Numbered from the stretch's first letter, positions 1 through 7,376 are shown. The stretch: DNA of 18,250 nucleotides from Planctomycetota bacterium (GCA_022561255.1 JADFRO010000015.1:1-18250), one strand, 5' to 3'. The notes: generated by a model from the sequence alone, not told the origin. Program-made: numbers and translations.

Positions 1-174
1 ACAACTTTTCTGGAATGGGCACTAGCAACATCGCAGGTGAAGACGTCGCTCGGGCGAGCTGCGCTCCGCAGGAGAGCCCGTGGCTCGAAATACGGAACTG
101 GGTAATGCTCCGGGCGCGGGGATTGGGCGGCTACGATCGTCCAACGATCGCTGGACCGTTCGTGTCGAACTTCC
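1..174. other. Left-edge sequence upstream of the first gene, no confident gene
   Basis: Plus-strand frame 3 is open from the edge to a TAA at 177-179 (58 codons). Frame 1 is open to a TAA at 103-105. Neither length is unusual for this base composition and neither peptide is recognised, so an upstream gene tail is possible but unproven. Three very short inverted repeats lie close together at 48-59, 59-71 and 74-86 (5-bp arms). They could form part of a transcript end, but no T-tract follows them. Confidence 0.3.
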
Positions 175-180
175 TATAAT
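151..180 (+). promoter_or_regulatory. Sigma70-like promoter of the toroid-protein gene
   Basis: A perfect TATAAT lies at 175-180, with CTGGAC at 151-156 as a partial -35 at 18-bp spacing. Transcription would begin near 187, at or just past the upstream ATG at 186. This favours the ATG at 225 as the translation start. Two copies of the palindrome CGATCG (134-139 and 145-150) sit 11 bp apart directly upstream of the -35 and could bind a regulator on one face of the helix. Confidence 0.5.
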
Positions 181-224
181 GAGCGATGCAACGTGCGCTT
201 GTTAACGGACGGAGCACCGCTGCT

Positions 225-1382
225 ATGGTTCGTATCCACGGTCAGACCACAAAGCGAAGCTGTGTTGTTGCTTTCACCTGCGCGCTACTGCTTGACGCCG
301 GGCTTATCGCCGCCAATCCGTTGATCGAGGTCGACGTGGCCCGCAGGGCGCGGGTGAGCGTCGAAAGGGCGCTGAATTATCTATCAGCCAGCCAACGCCC
401 CGACGGAGGGTGGGAGGCGTTCGGCGAATCCCACCCGGCCATTACCGCCTTGGTCATCAAATCACTCGCACAGGACAATCGCTACGGACCGCAGCATCCG
501 AGCGTGAGACGGGGGTTGGAGTATCTGCTGCGCTTCGTTCAGCCCGACGGTGGTATCTACGTGAAAGATCAGGGCATGCGAAACTACCACACCTCCGTCG
601 CCCTCATGGCTCTTTCCGCGATGAAAGATCGCAAATACGCCAAGAAGATCGAGAACGCTCAACGGTTTCTCATCACACTTCAGTGGGACGACGGCGAGGG
701 TCACGAGACGTCGAGTACGTGGTACGGCGGCCAGGGGTACGGCCGGCAGAAGCGACCGGACCTTTCCAACACGCAGCTCATGCTTGAAGCACTCCATCAG
801 AGCGGCCTTTCATCGGACGATCCCGTTTACAAGAAAGCGATGACCTTCGTGAAGCGGTGTCAGATGCTCGGCGAAACGAACGATCAGCCGTTCGCGGCCG
901 GCAGTGACGACGGCGGATTTGTGTATACACCGGTAAACGGCGGCGAGTCCAAAGCGGGTACGCAAACAGTCGACGGAAAGCCGCAACTAAGAAGTTACGG
1001 CTCCATGACCTACGCCGGGTTCAAGAGCATGCTCTACGCCCAAGTGAGTCGAGACGACCCACGCGTGCGGGCGGCCATCAAGTGGATCCGTAAGCATTAC
1101 ACGCTCCAACACAACCCGAACATGCCCGGAGCCAAGTCCAACGAGGGCTTGTACTACTATTACCACGTCTTCTCGCGGGCCATGCGGGCCTGGGGTGAGG
1201 AGACGATCACAGACGCGCTGGGTGCGCCGCACGCGTGGCGTAGCGAGCTTTGCGAGGCCGTCATCTCTCGCCAGCGCGAGGACGGAAGCTGGTTGAACAC
1301 CGAGGATCGCTGGTACGAGGGGAATCCACATCTCGTAACGGCGTACGCAGTGCTTGCCATACAGACAGCCTTGTTGGAGTAG
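225..1382 (+). CDS. Exported prenyltransferase/squalene-cyclase repeat (alpha/alpha toroid) protein
   Basis: A 385-residue protein if started at the ATG at 225. It begins with a basic stretch and a hydrophobic segment (CVVAFTCALLLDAGLIAA) typical of a signal peptide. The rest consists of repeated helical units with QW-like signatures: ASQRPDGGW, RFVQPDGGIY, SDDGGF and SRQREDGSW. These are characteristic of the squalene-hopene cyclase/protein prenyltransferase fold. RSYGSMTYAGFKSML is a conserved block of the secreted planctomycete members as I remember them. I see no DxDD acid motif of true class II terpene cyclases, so cyclase activity is doubtful and a binding or scaffold role outside the cytoplasm is equally possible. 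The start at 225 has GGAG 10 nt upstream. The in-frame ATG at 186 would lie at the predicted transcription start. The next coding frame begins in the -1 frame at the stop codon, so this protein may once have been longer. Confidence 0.8.
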   Translation: MVRIHGQTTKRSCVVAFTCALLLDAGLIAANPLIEVDVARRARVSVERALNYLSASQRPDGGWEAFGESHPAITALVIKSLAQDNRYGPQHPSVRRGLEYLLRFVQPDGGIYVKDQGMRNYHTSVALMALSAMKDRKYAKKIENAQRFLITLQWDDGEGHETSSTWYGGQGYGRQKRPDLSNTQLMLEALHQSGLSSDDPVYKKAMTFVKRCQMLGETNDQPFAAGSDDGGFVYTPVNGGESKAGTQTVDGKPQLRSYGSMTYAGFKSMLYAQVSRDDPRVRAAIKWIRKHYTLQHNPNMPGAKSNEGLYYYYHVFSRAMRAWGEETITDALGAPHAWRSELCEAVISRQREDGSWLNTEDRWYEGNPHLVTAYAVLAIQTALLE

Positions 1383-1741
1383 CGCCCTGGTGGAATCCGA
1401 CCAACAATCCACAACAATCCGACGGCGATCTTAACCCCACGACACCGCCGGGGGACGATCTCCCTAACACCGACGGCGTACCCACGTCGGAAGAACCCGC
1501 TGACGGCGTCGTCACCGGCGACGACAATGGCGATGCCGACACGAAGGACGCTCAACCGGTTGAAACCGAAGTCGACGAGAGCGCCTCCGACGAAGGCGAC
1601 GTACCACAACCGTCAGTCGCCCCTACGGACACCGTGGGCAGCGACGACGACCCCCTGCACGACCTGCCTGAAATCGCGGAGGCACCGGTCCTGCCCCCGG
1701 CCGCGACACGTTCACACCGCAAGGGGGATTTGGAGGCGGAG
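1383..1741 (+). other. Open acidic, Pro/Thr-rich frame linking the toroid gene to the downstream small ORF
   Basis: The frame shifted -1 from the toroid gene is open from 1250 to the TAG-free end at 2008. From about 1383 it reads as a D/E/P/T-rich linker, with blocks such as NPTTPPGDDLPNTDGVPTSE and VDESASDEGDVPQPS. This composition is typical of linkers in exported planctomycete proteins and looks coding. In this stretch the only start codons are a TTG at 1250, inside the toroid gene, and a GTG at 1634 without a ribosome site. Either the linker joins to the preceding gene by a frameshift, or it is no longer translated. Confidence 0.45.
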
Positions 1742-2008
1742 ATGTCCGCTCCTACGGTCGCCGCCGAACTTAAACGGATCGAAACCGCTGTGCGATCGCT
1801 TCTCGAAGACCGCGATACGCGGCGTAAGCGCAGGCTCGGCGGAAGTTTTCGTTGGTTTGAACTGGAGGATGACATCCGCTCGTGGCGTTTCTCGGGACGC
1901 TTCGACGAGGCGACGCTCGATCGTCTGACGGAGCTGATCCAGCAAAGGCACTTCCTTTTCAACCACCTGCGTTTCATCGGTTCGACCCGTCCGACGTGGA
2001 ACTCGTGA
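1742..2008 (+). CDS. Hypothetical protein, or C-terminal module of a frameshifted fusion
   Basis: From the ATG at 1742 the product is 88 residues. GGAGG at 1732-1736 gives a well-spaced ribosome site 5 nt upstream. The sequence has a predicted amphipathic helix (VAAELKRIETAVRSLLEDRD), a basic run (RRKRRLGG), and an aromatic-rich helical segment containing FRWFELEDDIRSWRF and LTELIQQRHFLFNHL. I do not recognise a family. The frame is open far upstream with linker-like composition, so the start at 1742 may be internal and the module may belong to the preceding exported toroid protein. It ends about 200 bp before the protease gene. Confidence 0.45.
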   Translation: MSAPTVAAELKRIETAVRSLLEDRDTRRKRRLGGSFRWFELEDDIRSWRFSGRFDEATLDRLTELIQQRHFLFNHLRFIGSTRPTWNS

Positions 2009-2104
2009 CGCCGGCGGCGACGAGCGTCCTGTAATCGGGGCTAACCTGTCGTGCAGAGCCTCCTTTCCGAACCCCGTAGCTGCGTGATGGTTGTTCCGTC
2101 ATAG

Positions 2105-2133
2105 TTGATCCGCAGCGGCCGAGTTACTATTAT
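2105..2133 (+). promoter_or_regulatory. Sigma70-like promoter of the subtilase gene
   Basis: TTGATC at 2105-2110 and TATTAT at 2128-2133 are separated by exactly 17 bp. Transcription would start near 2140, giving a leader of about 70 nt before the ATG at 2211. The gap 2009-2104 shows nothing else recognisable. Confidence 0.5.
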
Positions 2134-2210
2134 CACTTGGTTCCAGTTCCAACCAAACGGGGTGACGGTCCGGATAAATGGGGTGTTGTAAGGGCCGGCT
2201 ATGGGGGGAA

Positions 2211-4190
2211 ATGTCTGTGCGAGAGGCGCAAACGAATAGATTTGTTCTGGCCGCGCTCTGCGCGACGCATGCCCTTGCGGTGGGCGCCGTCGCTGACGCC
2301 CCTGGAGCGATGCATCGTCGCGCGGCCGACGTGATCGGCGGCTACGCTTCCACACATATCGTCGTGCGTATCAGCGCCGACGCCGGAGCGCGTTTCGTAC
2401 GTTTCAACCAGCGCAAAGGCCGGGCGCCGCTTAGCGATCCGCGCCGAGCGTTGAGTCGTGCGTTCGACCGAGAAGCGAAGGCCTGGGGCGCTACGGGAAT
2501 GAGGCCTTTTCACGCCGACGCTTTTTCTGACGCGAGCCTGGCCCGCAAACACGGACTCGATCGCGTCTTCATTCTGGACGTTCCCGCCGGCACGGACACA
2601 CCGGCCATGGCGCGGGCGATGTCACGATTCTCGGAGGACGTCGAGTCGGCGTTCGTCGACGTGATCGGTACGACCGCAGAGTTTATCCCCGACGATTCAT
2701 TTTTCCCGCTGCAGTGGGGGATGAGAAACTACGGCCAAACCAGCGGCATTCGCGGCGCCGACATCAACGCGTCCGCGGCGTGGGACTTGCACACCGGAGA
2801 TGAGGGTACAGTAACGATCGCCATCATCGACACCGGCGTCGATTCGCACGTCGACTATGGCACCAACGCGGCGCCCTTTCCCAACGGACGCTTTGTTCAG
2901 GGCGCCAACACCGCCGCCACAGGTACGGCGATCACCGACGATTGCAATCATGGAACGCACGTCGCGGGCATCGCGGCGGCTACGGGTAACAACGACCAGG
3001 GCGTCGCGGGTGTGACCTGGGGCGCCAACATCATGTCCGTGCGCGTCACCGAAAGCTCGGGCTTTCCGTGTATTTCGGTCGGCTGCTGCGGCCTTAGCAG
3101 CAGTCTCGCCAGCGGTATTGTCTGGGCTGCCGACAACGGCGCCGACGTCGCCAACATGAGCCTTCAGTACAACCTCACCAGCGCTAGCCAGATTCGTTTT
3201 CTCCAGGACGCGGCCAACTACGCCCACGATCTGGGCGTTGTGCTCGTCGCAGCCGCGGGCAACCTGGATTTTTGCGGGTTGGGCGTGGTCTGTTATCCGG
3301 GGCGATTGAGGCACACCATCGCGGTCACCGCGACGACGGACGACGATCTCTTCGCATCCCAGGGCGCCACGACCTTTGGCTGGAGGAGTAATTGGGGTCC
3401 GGAAGTCGACGTCTCCGCCCCGGGCGATCGGATCTACTCCACATATGTCAACAACAACTACACGCATCTTGACGGGACGTCGATGGCGGCACCTCACGTC
3501 ACCGGGCTTGCGGCGCTGCTGAAATCGTACGTTCCCGAGCTGACCAACGTCGACATCGCCGACATTTTGATGACTACGGGCAAAGACCTGGGGGCCACGG
3601 GTTGGGACGACAAACACGGGTACGGTCGCATCAACGCTTACCGGGCACTGCTAGCCGCGGAAGTTTGGCCGACCATCGTTTCCAGCATTCCGACCAACCA
3701 CGCGGTCGACGCTCGTCAGCGCCGGGACAGCAATGGGTTCTTTACCTTCGGTTGGGACAGCGTCGAGATGACCTTCCCGGCCGATGTCGTCGCCGGTCTG
3801 ACCGTCGACAGCTTCACGCTCATGCAAAAGGGTGGCGACACCTCACCACCAAGCATCTCCGACGTTGTCATCCTCGACGCCGAGACGGTTCGGGTGCAGC
3901 TCGATTCACGAATCGCATTGCGGGGATGGACCACGATCGCACATGAGGACACGGGGATCGTTCGCATCGGATTTTTGCCCGGGGACGTAACAGCCGACGG
4001 CACCAGCAACGTCGACGATGTCGTGGCACTGATGGACGTGATTTCCGGTATGGGTGATCCACTTCCCGAGTGGTCGACGGACCTTGACCGCTCCGGCGGC
4101 ACGTCACCGATCGACATCCTGACCGGTCTGAACCTTCTCAACGGCGCCGACGTCTACATCAAGTGGCTCGACGAAACGCTGCTGCCGTAA
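2211..4190 (+). CDS. Secreted S8-family (subtilisin-like) serine protease with C-terminal dockerin-like module
   Basis: The ATG at 2211 gives 659 residues, a purine run (GGGGGGAA) directly upstream and a good signal peptide (NRFVLAALCATHALAVGAVA). An in-frame ATG at 2178 would bury that signal behind 11 residues. After an inhibitor/pro-domain-like N-terminal region comes the typical PLQWGMRNYG entry, then the full S8 triad: Asp207 (IIDTGVD), His247 (NHGTHVAG) and Ser424 (DGTSMAAPHVTG), with oxyanion Asn351 (AAAGN). Cysteines in CISVGCCG and FCGLGVVC suggest disulfides, consistent with export. Residues about 590-646 carry two calcium-loop-like repeats (GDVTADGTSNVDDVVALMDV and TDLDRSGGTSPIDILTGLNL), as in type I dockerins. 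The likely role is extracellular or periplasmic protein degradation. Dockerins bind cohesins, but no cohesin is visible in this window. Confidence 0.9.
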   Translation: MSVREAQTNRFVLAALCATHALAVGAVADAPGAMHRRAADVIGGYASTHIVVRISADAGARFVRFNQRKGRAPLSDPRRALSRAFDREAKAWGATGMRPFHADAFSDASLARKHGLDRVFILDVPAGTDTPAMARAMSRFSEDVESAFVDVIGTTAEFIPDDSFFPLQWGMRNYGQTSGIRGADINASAAWDLHTGDEGTVTIAIIDTGVDSHVDYGTNAAPFPNGRFVQGANTAATGTAITDDCNHGTHVAGIAAATGNNDQGVAGVTWGANIMSVRVTESSGFPCISVGCCGLSSSLASGIVWAADNGADVANMSLQYNLTSASQIRFLQDAANYAHDLGVVLVAAAGNLDFCGLGVVCYPGRLRHTIAVTATTDDDLFASQGATTFGWRSNWGPEVDVSAPGDRIYSTYVNNNYTHLDGTSMAAPHVTGLAALLKSYVPELTNVDIADILMTTGKDLGATGWDDKHGYGRINAYRALLAAEVWPTIVSSIPTNHAVDARQRRDSNGFFTFGWDSVEMTFPADVVAGLTVDSFTLMQKGGDTSPPSISDVVILDAETVRVQLDSRIALRGWTTIAHEDTGIVRIGFLPGDVTADGTSNVDDVVALMDVISGMGDPLPEWSTDLDRSGGTSPIDILTGLNLLNGADVYIKWLDETLLP

Positions 4191-4237
4191 ACGCTGCATA
4201 GCCCGACATATGAAGTCTAGCAGGCGACCCCCCTCAA

Positions 4238-4260
4238 TCCCCCCTTGCAAAAAGGGGGGA
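4238..4260. terminator. Strong GC hairpin downstream of the protease gene
   Basis: Six C (4239-4244) pair with six G (4254-4259). Flanking T-A pairs extend this to a 9-bp perfect stem with a 5-nt loop. It lies 48 bp after the protease stop codon. No T-tract follows on the plus strand, so it is not a textbook intrinsic terminator. It may act as a 3' mRNA stabiliser or be a dispersed hairpin repeat. Confidence 0.35.
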
Positions 4261-4299
4261 AGCAACGGGCAGCCCGCTACCGGCTCAGCCAGGCGATAC

Positions 4300-4362
4300 G
4301 CTACGTGTTGGCAGCCGTGCGCTACGTGTTGGCAGCCGTGCGCTAGGTGTTTGGTAGCCGTA
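4300..4362. repeat. 21-bp direct tandem repeat, three copies
   Basis: Two identical 21-bp units run head to tail at 4300-4320 and 4321-4341 (each starting GCTACGTGTTGGCAGCC). A third, diverged unit follows at 4342-4362 with substitutions and one inserted base. There is no spacer between units, so this is a minisatellite-like array and not a CRISPR. Confidence 0.8.
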
Positions 4363-4390
4363 CTCTACGCGCTCGTGACGCTGCCCACCC

Positions 4391-4419
4391 TGGTCAAATC
4401 CGCCCGATTCGAGTATGAA
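4391..4419 (+). promoter_or_regulatory. Weak sigma70-like promoter candidate for pruA
   Basis: TGGTCA (4391-4396) and TATGAA (4414-4419) are 17 bp apart, each matching four of six consensus positions. The leader would be about 135 nt and would include the palindromic element at 4473-4499. Confidence 0.25.
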
Positions 4420-4472
4420 CCTACTAACGCGTAACGCGACAAGCTCGTGATGCGTGAATTCGTACGGAATCC

Positions 4473-4499
4473 GAGCCCCGGGTTTTAAGCCCGCGCGAT
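4473..4499 (+). repeat. Dispersed palindromic (REP-like) element, copy 1
   Basis: This 27-nt stretch (GAGCCCCGGG, then TTTTAAGCCCGCGCGAT) matches a 26-nt stretch at 14789-14814 with three substitutions and one indel. Both fold around CGGG/CCCG arms. Two related copies in unrelated intergenic regions suggest a genome-wide repeat family. Confidence 0.5.
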
Positions 4500-4562
4500 C
4501 GTCCAGACTCGTGCAAAACTCGCGGCCAGCAGTGGTCCACAACACCTGGAGAGGAATCTTCG

Positions 4563-6113
4563 ATGCTACCAACCTTCACGCCTGAGCCCTACGTCGATTT
4601 TAATCAAAGTCAGCCCCGCGAGCTGATGCTGGCGGCACTCAAACAGGTGCGTGGGGAACTCGGAAAATCATACACACTCTGGCTCAACGGTGAGCCCGTT
4701 ACGACCAGGGAAACGTTTTCGTCCACAAGTCCCGCCGACCCCGATCGTGTGATCGGCGTGATGTCGAAAGCTAACGTCGATCAGGCTGATCAAGCGATTC
4801 GCGCCGCAGCCGAAGCGTTTAAGACGTGGAGCCGCGTCGATCCCGAAGTTCGCGCTCGTGTGCTCATCAAGGGCGCCGCCATCATGCGACGGCGTTTATA
4901 CGAACTTTCCGCATGGCAGTGCTTCGAGGAAAGCAAGAGCTGGATCGAAGCCTACGCGGACGTGTGTGAGGCGATCGATTTTCTGGATTTTTATGGCCGA
5001 GAGATGGTACGGCTCGCCGGCTCGCATCCCGTCACGCCGTTTCCGGGGGAAGAAAACGAGTTGCGGTACGTACCGCTGGGAGTGGGCGTGGTCATTCCGC
5101 CGTGGAACTTCCCGCTCGCGATTTGCGCCGGCATGGCGACGGCTGCCATCGTAACGGGCAATACCGTCGTCCTAAAACCCGCAAGCGCCGCTCCGGTAGT
5201 CGCCGCCAAATTCGTCGAGATTATGCACGAGGCGGGTCTTCCGAAAAACGTACTCAACTTCCTTCCCGGTCCGGGGCCAAGCATCGGCGATGCGCTGGTG
5301 TGTCATCCGCTGACGCGGTTCATCTCCTTTACCGGCTCACGTGAGGTCGGCATCGGCGTCTTTGCGAAGGCGGCGCAGGTTCAACCCGGGCAAATCTGGC
5401 TGAAGCGAACGGTGCTGGAAATGGGCGGCAAGAACTGCATCGTCGTCGACGAAACCGCGGACCTTTCGGCAGCGGCGGAGGGCGTGGTCGCGGCTGCGTT
5501 CGGATTCCAAGGACAAAAGTGCTCAGCCTGCAGCCGGTTGATTGCTCACCAAGACATCTACGACGATCTCCTCGAGCGTGTCGTTGCGCGTTCGAGAGAA
5601 TTAACCATCGGCGACACGACGGCGACGGACAACCTGTTTATGGGCGCGGTGATCGACAAGAACGCGCACAACAAGATCACCGAGTATATTTCGATCGGCA
5701 AGAGCGAAGGGCGTGTCGTTCTCGGAGGAACAAAAATTCCTGACAAGGGCTACTTCGTACCGCCGACGATCATCGCCGACGTCGCCCCCAACGCTCGCCT
5801 CGCGCAGGAGGAAATCTTCGGACCCGTCCTGGCGGTCATCAAGGCGAAGGACTTCGATGACGGACTGCAGATAGCCAACGGCACGGATTATGGTTTGACC
5901 GGAGGGTTGTTCTCGCGTGACCGATTTCGGCTTGAGCGTGCCCGCCACGAGTTCCACGTCGGCAATCTCTACCTGAATCGAAAATGCACCGGCGCCTTGG
6001 TCGACGTGCAGCCGTTCGGCGGGTTCAACATGTCCGGGACGGACTCGAAAGCCGGCGGGCGCGACTACCTGCAGTTGTTCCTGCAGGGCAAATCGATCAC
6101 GGAACGGCTTTAG
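4563..6113 (+). CDS. pruA: L-glutamate gamma-semialdehyde (1-pyrroline-5-carboxylate) dehydrogenase
   Basis: This 516-residue aldehyde dehydrogenase has the length of Bacillus RocA and Thermus P5C dehydrogenase. It oxidises glutamate-gamma-semialdehyde to glutamate with NAD+, the last step of proline catabolism and part of arginine/ornithine breakdown, in the cytoplasm. Visible hallmarks are VVIPPWNFPLAI, the nucleotide-fold FTGSREVG, general base Glu286 (VLEMGGKN), nucleophile Cys320 (GFQGQKCSACSR) and the late EEIFGPVLAV block. The N-terminal stretch EPYVDFNQ and the C-terminal GGRDYLQLFLQGKSITERL are also family-typical. The ATG at 4563 follows GGAGAGGA at a 7-nt distance. No proline dehydrogenase is nearby, so this is the stand-alone form and not PutA. 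The gene appears monocistronic. rocA is an equally valid name. Confidence 0.92.
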   Translation: MLPTFTPEPYVDFNQSQPRELMLAALKQVRGELGKSYTLWLNGEPVTTRETFSSTSPADPDRVIGVMSKANVDQADQAIRAAAEAFKTWSRVDPEVRARVLIKGAAIMRRRLYELSAWQCFEESKSWIEAYADVCEAIDFLDFYGREMVRLAGSHPVTPFPGEENELRYVPLGVGVVIPPWNFPLAICAGMATAAIVTGNTVVLKPASAAPVVAAKFVEIMHEAGLPKNVLNFLPGPGPSIGDALVCHPLTRFISFTGSREVGIGVFAKAAQVQPGQIWLKRTVLEMGGKNCIVVDETADLSAAAEGVVAAAFGFQGQKCSACSRLIAHQDIYDDLLERVVARSRELTIGDTTATDNLFMGAVIDKNAHNKITEYISIGKSEGRVVLGGTKIPDKGYFVPPTIIADVAPNARLAQEEIFGPVLAVIKAKDFDDGLQIANGTDYGLTGGLFSRDRFRLERARHEFHVGNLYLNRKCTGALVDVQPFGGFNMSGTDSKAGGRDYLQLFLQGKSITERL

Positions 6114-6247
6114 ACCACCCGCCAAGGCACGCAGAGCCGCGGCTGTCGCCTTTGGAGCCTGGGCCTATGGCTTTCCTGAGGGGTTCCGGGCTTTCAGATC
6201 GCCGGACGCCGCCGGGCAGGGCAGTCAGCCAGGGATCCGCAACCGCC

Positions 6248-6276
6248 TTGCCAACAGAGCGGCGGATTTCTACACT
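6248..6276 (+). promoter_or_regulatory. Sigma70-like promoter of the TPR/alphaCTD gene
   Basis: TTGCCA (6248-6253) and TACACT (6271-6276) have exact 17-bp spacing. Transcription would start near 6283, giving a leader of about 128 nt to the ATG at 6411. In that leader CCACCG (6289-6294) can pair with CGGTGG (6325-6330), enclosing a CCGGT/ACCGG hairpin (6307-6320). The rest of the gap 6114-6247 shows no gene and no clear terminator for pruA. Confidence 0.45.
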
Positions 6277-6410
6277 GTGCGGTCCGTTCCACCGTGGCAC
6301 ACCCACCCGGTTCAGACCGGCGGACGGTGGTTTTGGCGGCGTGTGTTCGTCACCTGCCGTCACCGGCGGAGCGGTCGGACGATTTCGAACTTTTTTGGGA
6401 AGCACAACCT

Positions 6411-7376
6411 ATGCCGGAAACTCTTGAGAGTATTGCGACACAGATTCAAGACGGTGACCTCGACGGTGCCCGTACCGCGCTCGATTCCGCAACGGTAACC
6501 GAAGACAACAAAAGCGAGTTGACGTTCCTTCGTGGATACTTGCACGAGGGTTCGTTCCGTCTTGATGAGGCCTTCGAGACGTATCAATCGAGTCTCGAAC
6601 AAGATCCGGATCATACGGAGGCGGCGTTTCGAGCGGCCTACCTGTGCGACCTGGCCGGCGACGACGAAGCGGCGATCGAACTCTACGAGCGCTGTACGGA
6701 ACAGCCGCCCGCGCATGTGAATGCCATGTTGAATCTTGCGTTCCTCTACGAGGAGTGTGGACGTCTCGAGGAGGCGGAATCGCTTGTCCAAGGTGTTCTC
6801 GATGAACATCCCAACCATCGTCGGGCGTACGCGTTTAGAAAATCGATCGAAAGCTCGTACACAATGGTCTTCGACGAGCGTCTGCAGCGTGAGCGTGACA
6901 CGCAAGATGCGATTCTCGACGTTCCGGTCTCGGACTTCGAGCTTAGCGTCCGCAGTCGCAACTGCCTGAAACAGATGAACATCCGCACGCTGGGCGACCT
7001 ACTGCAAATTTCCGAACCGGAGTTGCTTTCGTATCGCAACTTCGGTGATACGTCGCTCAACGAGATTAAGGCGATGCTGGATCAGCGCGGGCTCTCGCTG
7101 GGGCAGGCGGTGCCGGCCGTGGAACCACCTGTCGTCACACCGAAACTGGAGCCGACCGGAGATCTTTCCGTCCAACTGCAGCGCCCGATCGGCGATCTGG
7201 AATTGTCCGTCCGGTCGCGCAAATGCCTGCAGCGGCTGGGCGTCATCACGCTTGGAGAACTCGCCATCAGGTCGGAAGCGGAACTCCTGGCGATTAAGAA
7301 CTTCGGCCAAACGTCGCTCAACGAGATCAAGCAGCAACTCGCGACGTTCGGAATTATGCTGCGCGCCTCCAACTGA
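6411..7376 (+). CDS. TPR protein with two RNA polymerase alpha C-terminal domains
   Basis: A 321-residue protein from the ATG at 6411 (GGGA 10 nt upstream). A GTG 117 nt further up would add a low-complexity tail and is less likely. Residues 1-150 are helical TPR repeats (AAFRAAYLCDLAGDDEAAIELY, AMLNLAFLYEECGRLEEAES). Residues about 171-228 and 258-321 are two copies of the alphaCTD fold with (HhH)2-like hairpins. Each has SVRSRxCL and NFGxTSLNEIK, the same blocks found in RpoA. Equivalents of E. coli alpha Arg265 (Arg181, Arg268), Cys269, Gly296, Ser299 and Glu302 are retained in both copies. Asn268 is kept only in the first copy (Lys271 in the second), and Lys298 is Thr in both. DNA or factor binding is therefore plausible. 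Planctomycete genomes commonly encode such proteins, and I know of no established function. It is cytoplasmic and may be cotranscribed with the SpoIID-like gene 105 bp downstream. Confidence 0.85.
   Translation: MPETLESIATQIQDGDLDGARTALDSATVTEDNKSELTFLRGYLHEGSFRLDEAFETYQSSLEQDPDHTEAAFRAAYLCDLAGDDEAAIELYERCTEQPPAHVNAMLNLAFLYEECGRLEEAESLVQGVLDEHPNHRRAYAFRKSIESSYTMVFDERLQRERDTQDAILDVPVSDFELSVRSRNCLKQMNIRTLGDLLQISEPELLSYRNFGDTSLNEIKAMLDQRGLSLGQAVPAVEPPVVTPKLEPTGDLSVQLQRPIGDLELSVRSRKCLQRLGVITLGELAIRSEAELLAIKNFGQTSLNEIKQQLATFGIMLRASN

Larger units (their letters stand above)
4191..4562. other. Repeat-rich intergenic gap between the protease and pruA
   Basis: This 372-bp gap has no convincing gene. 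It contains a strong GC hairpin (4238-4260), a 21-bp tandem repeat (4300-4362), a weak promoter candidate (4391-4419) and one copy of a dispersed palindromic element (4473-4499). A 74-codon frame at 4210-4434 crosses these repeats. It gives a low-complexity Cys/Trp peptide and has no ribosome site, so I do not call it a gene. Confidence 0.6.

Noticed and set aside
3..179. Tail of an upstream gene in plus-strand frame 3
   Set aside because: 58 open codons are not significant at this GC content, the peptide is unrecognised, and its stop overlaps the -10 element.
1250..1382. TTG at 1250 as the start of the gene after the toroid protein
   Set aside because: It would overlap the toroid gene by 133 bases through its conserved last repeat and has no convincing ribosome site.
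2697..3617. 306-codon minus-strand frame opposite the protease
   Set aside because: The plus strand encodes the S8 catalytic domain. The antisense product is low-complexity Val/Arg/Gly-rich with no domain signs.
4300..4362. CRISPR-like array
   Set aside because: Units are contiguous with no spacers, only three copies, and no cas genes are in the window.
4210..4434. 74-codon frame through the 21-bp repeats
   Set aside because: The peptide arises from tandem repeats and the GC hairpin, and has no ribosome site or recognisable fold.
6294..6410. Upstream GTG start for the TPR/alphaCTD protein
   Set aside because: The added 39 residues are not TPR-like and precede a better-placed ATG at 6411 where the helical repeat begins.
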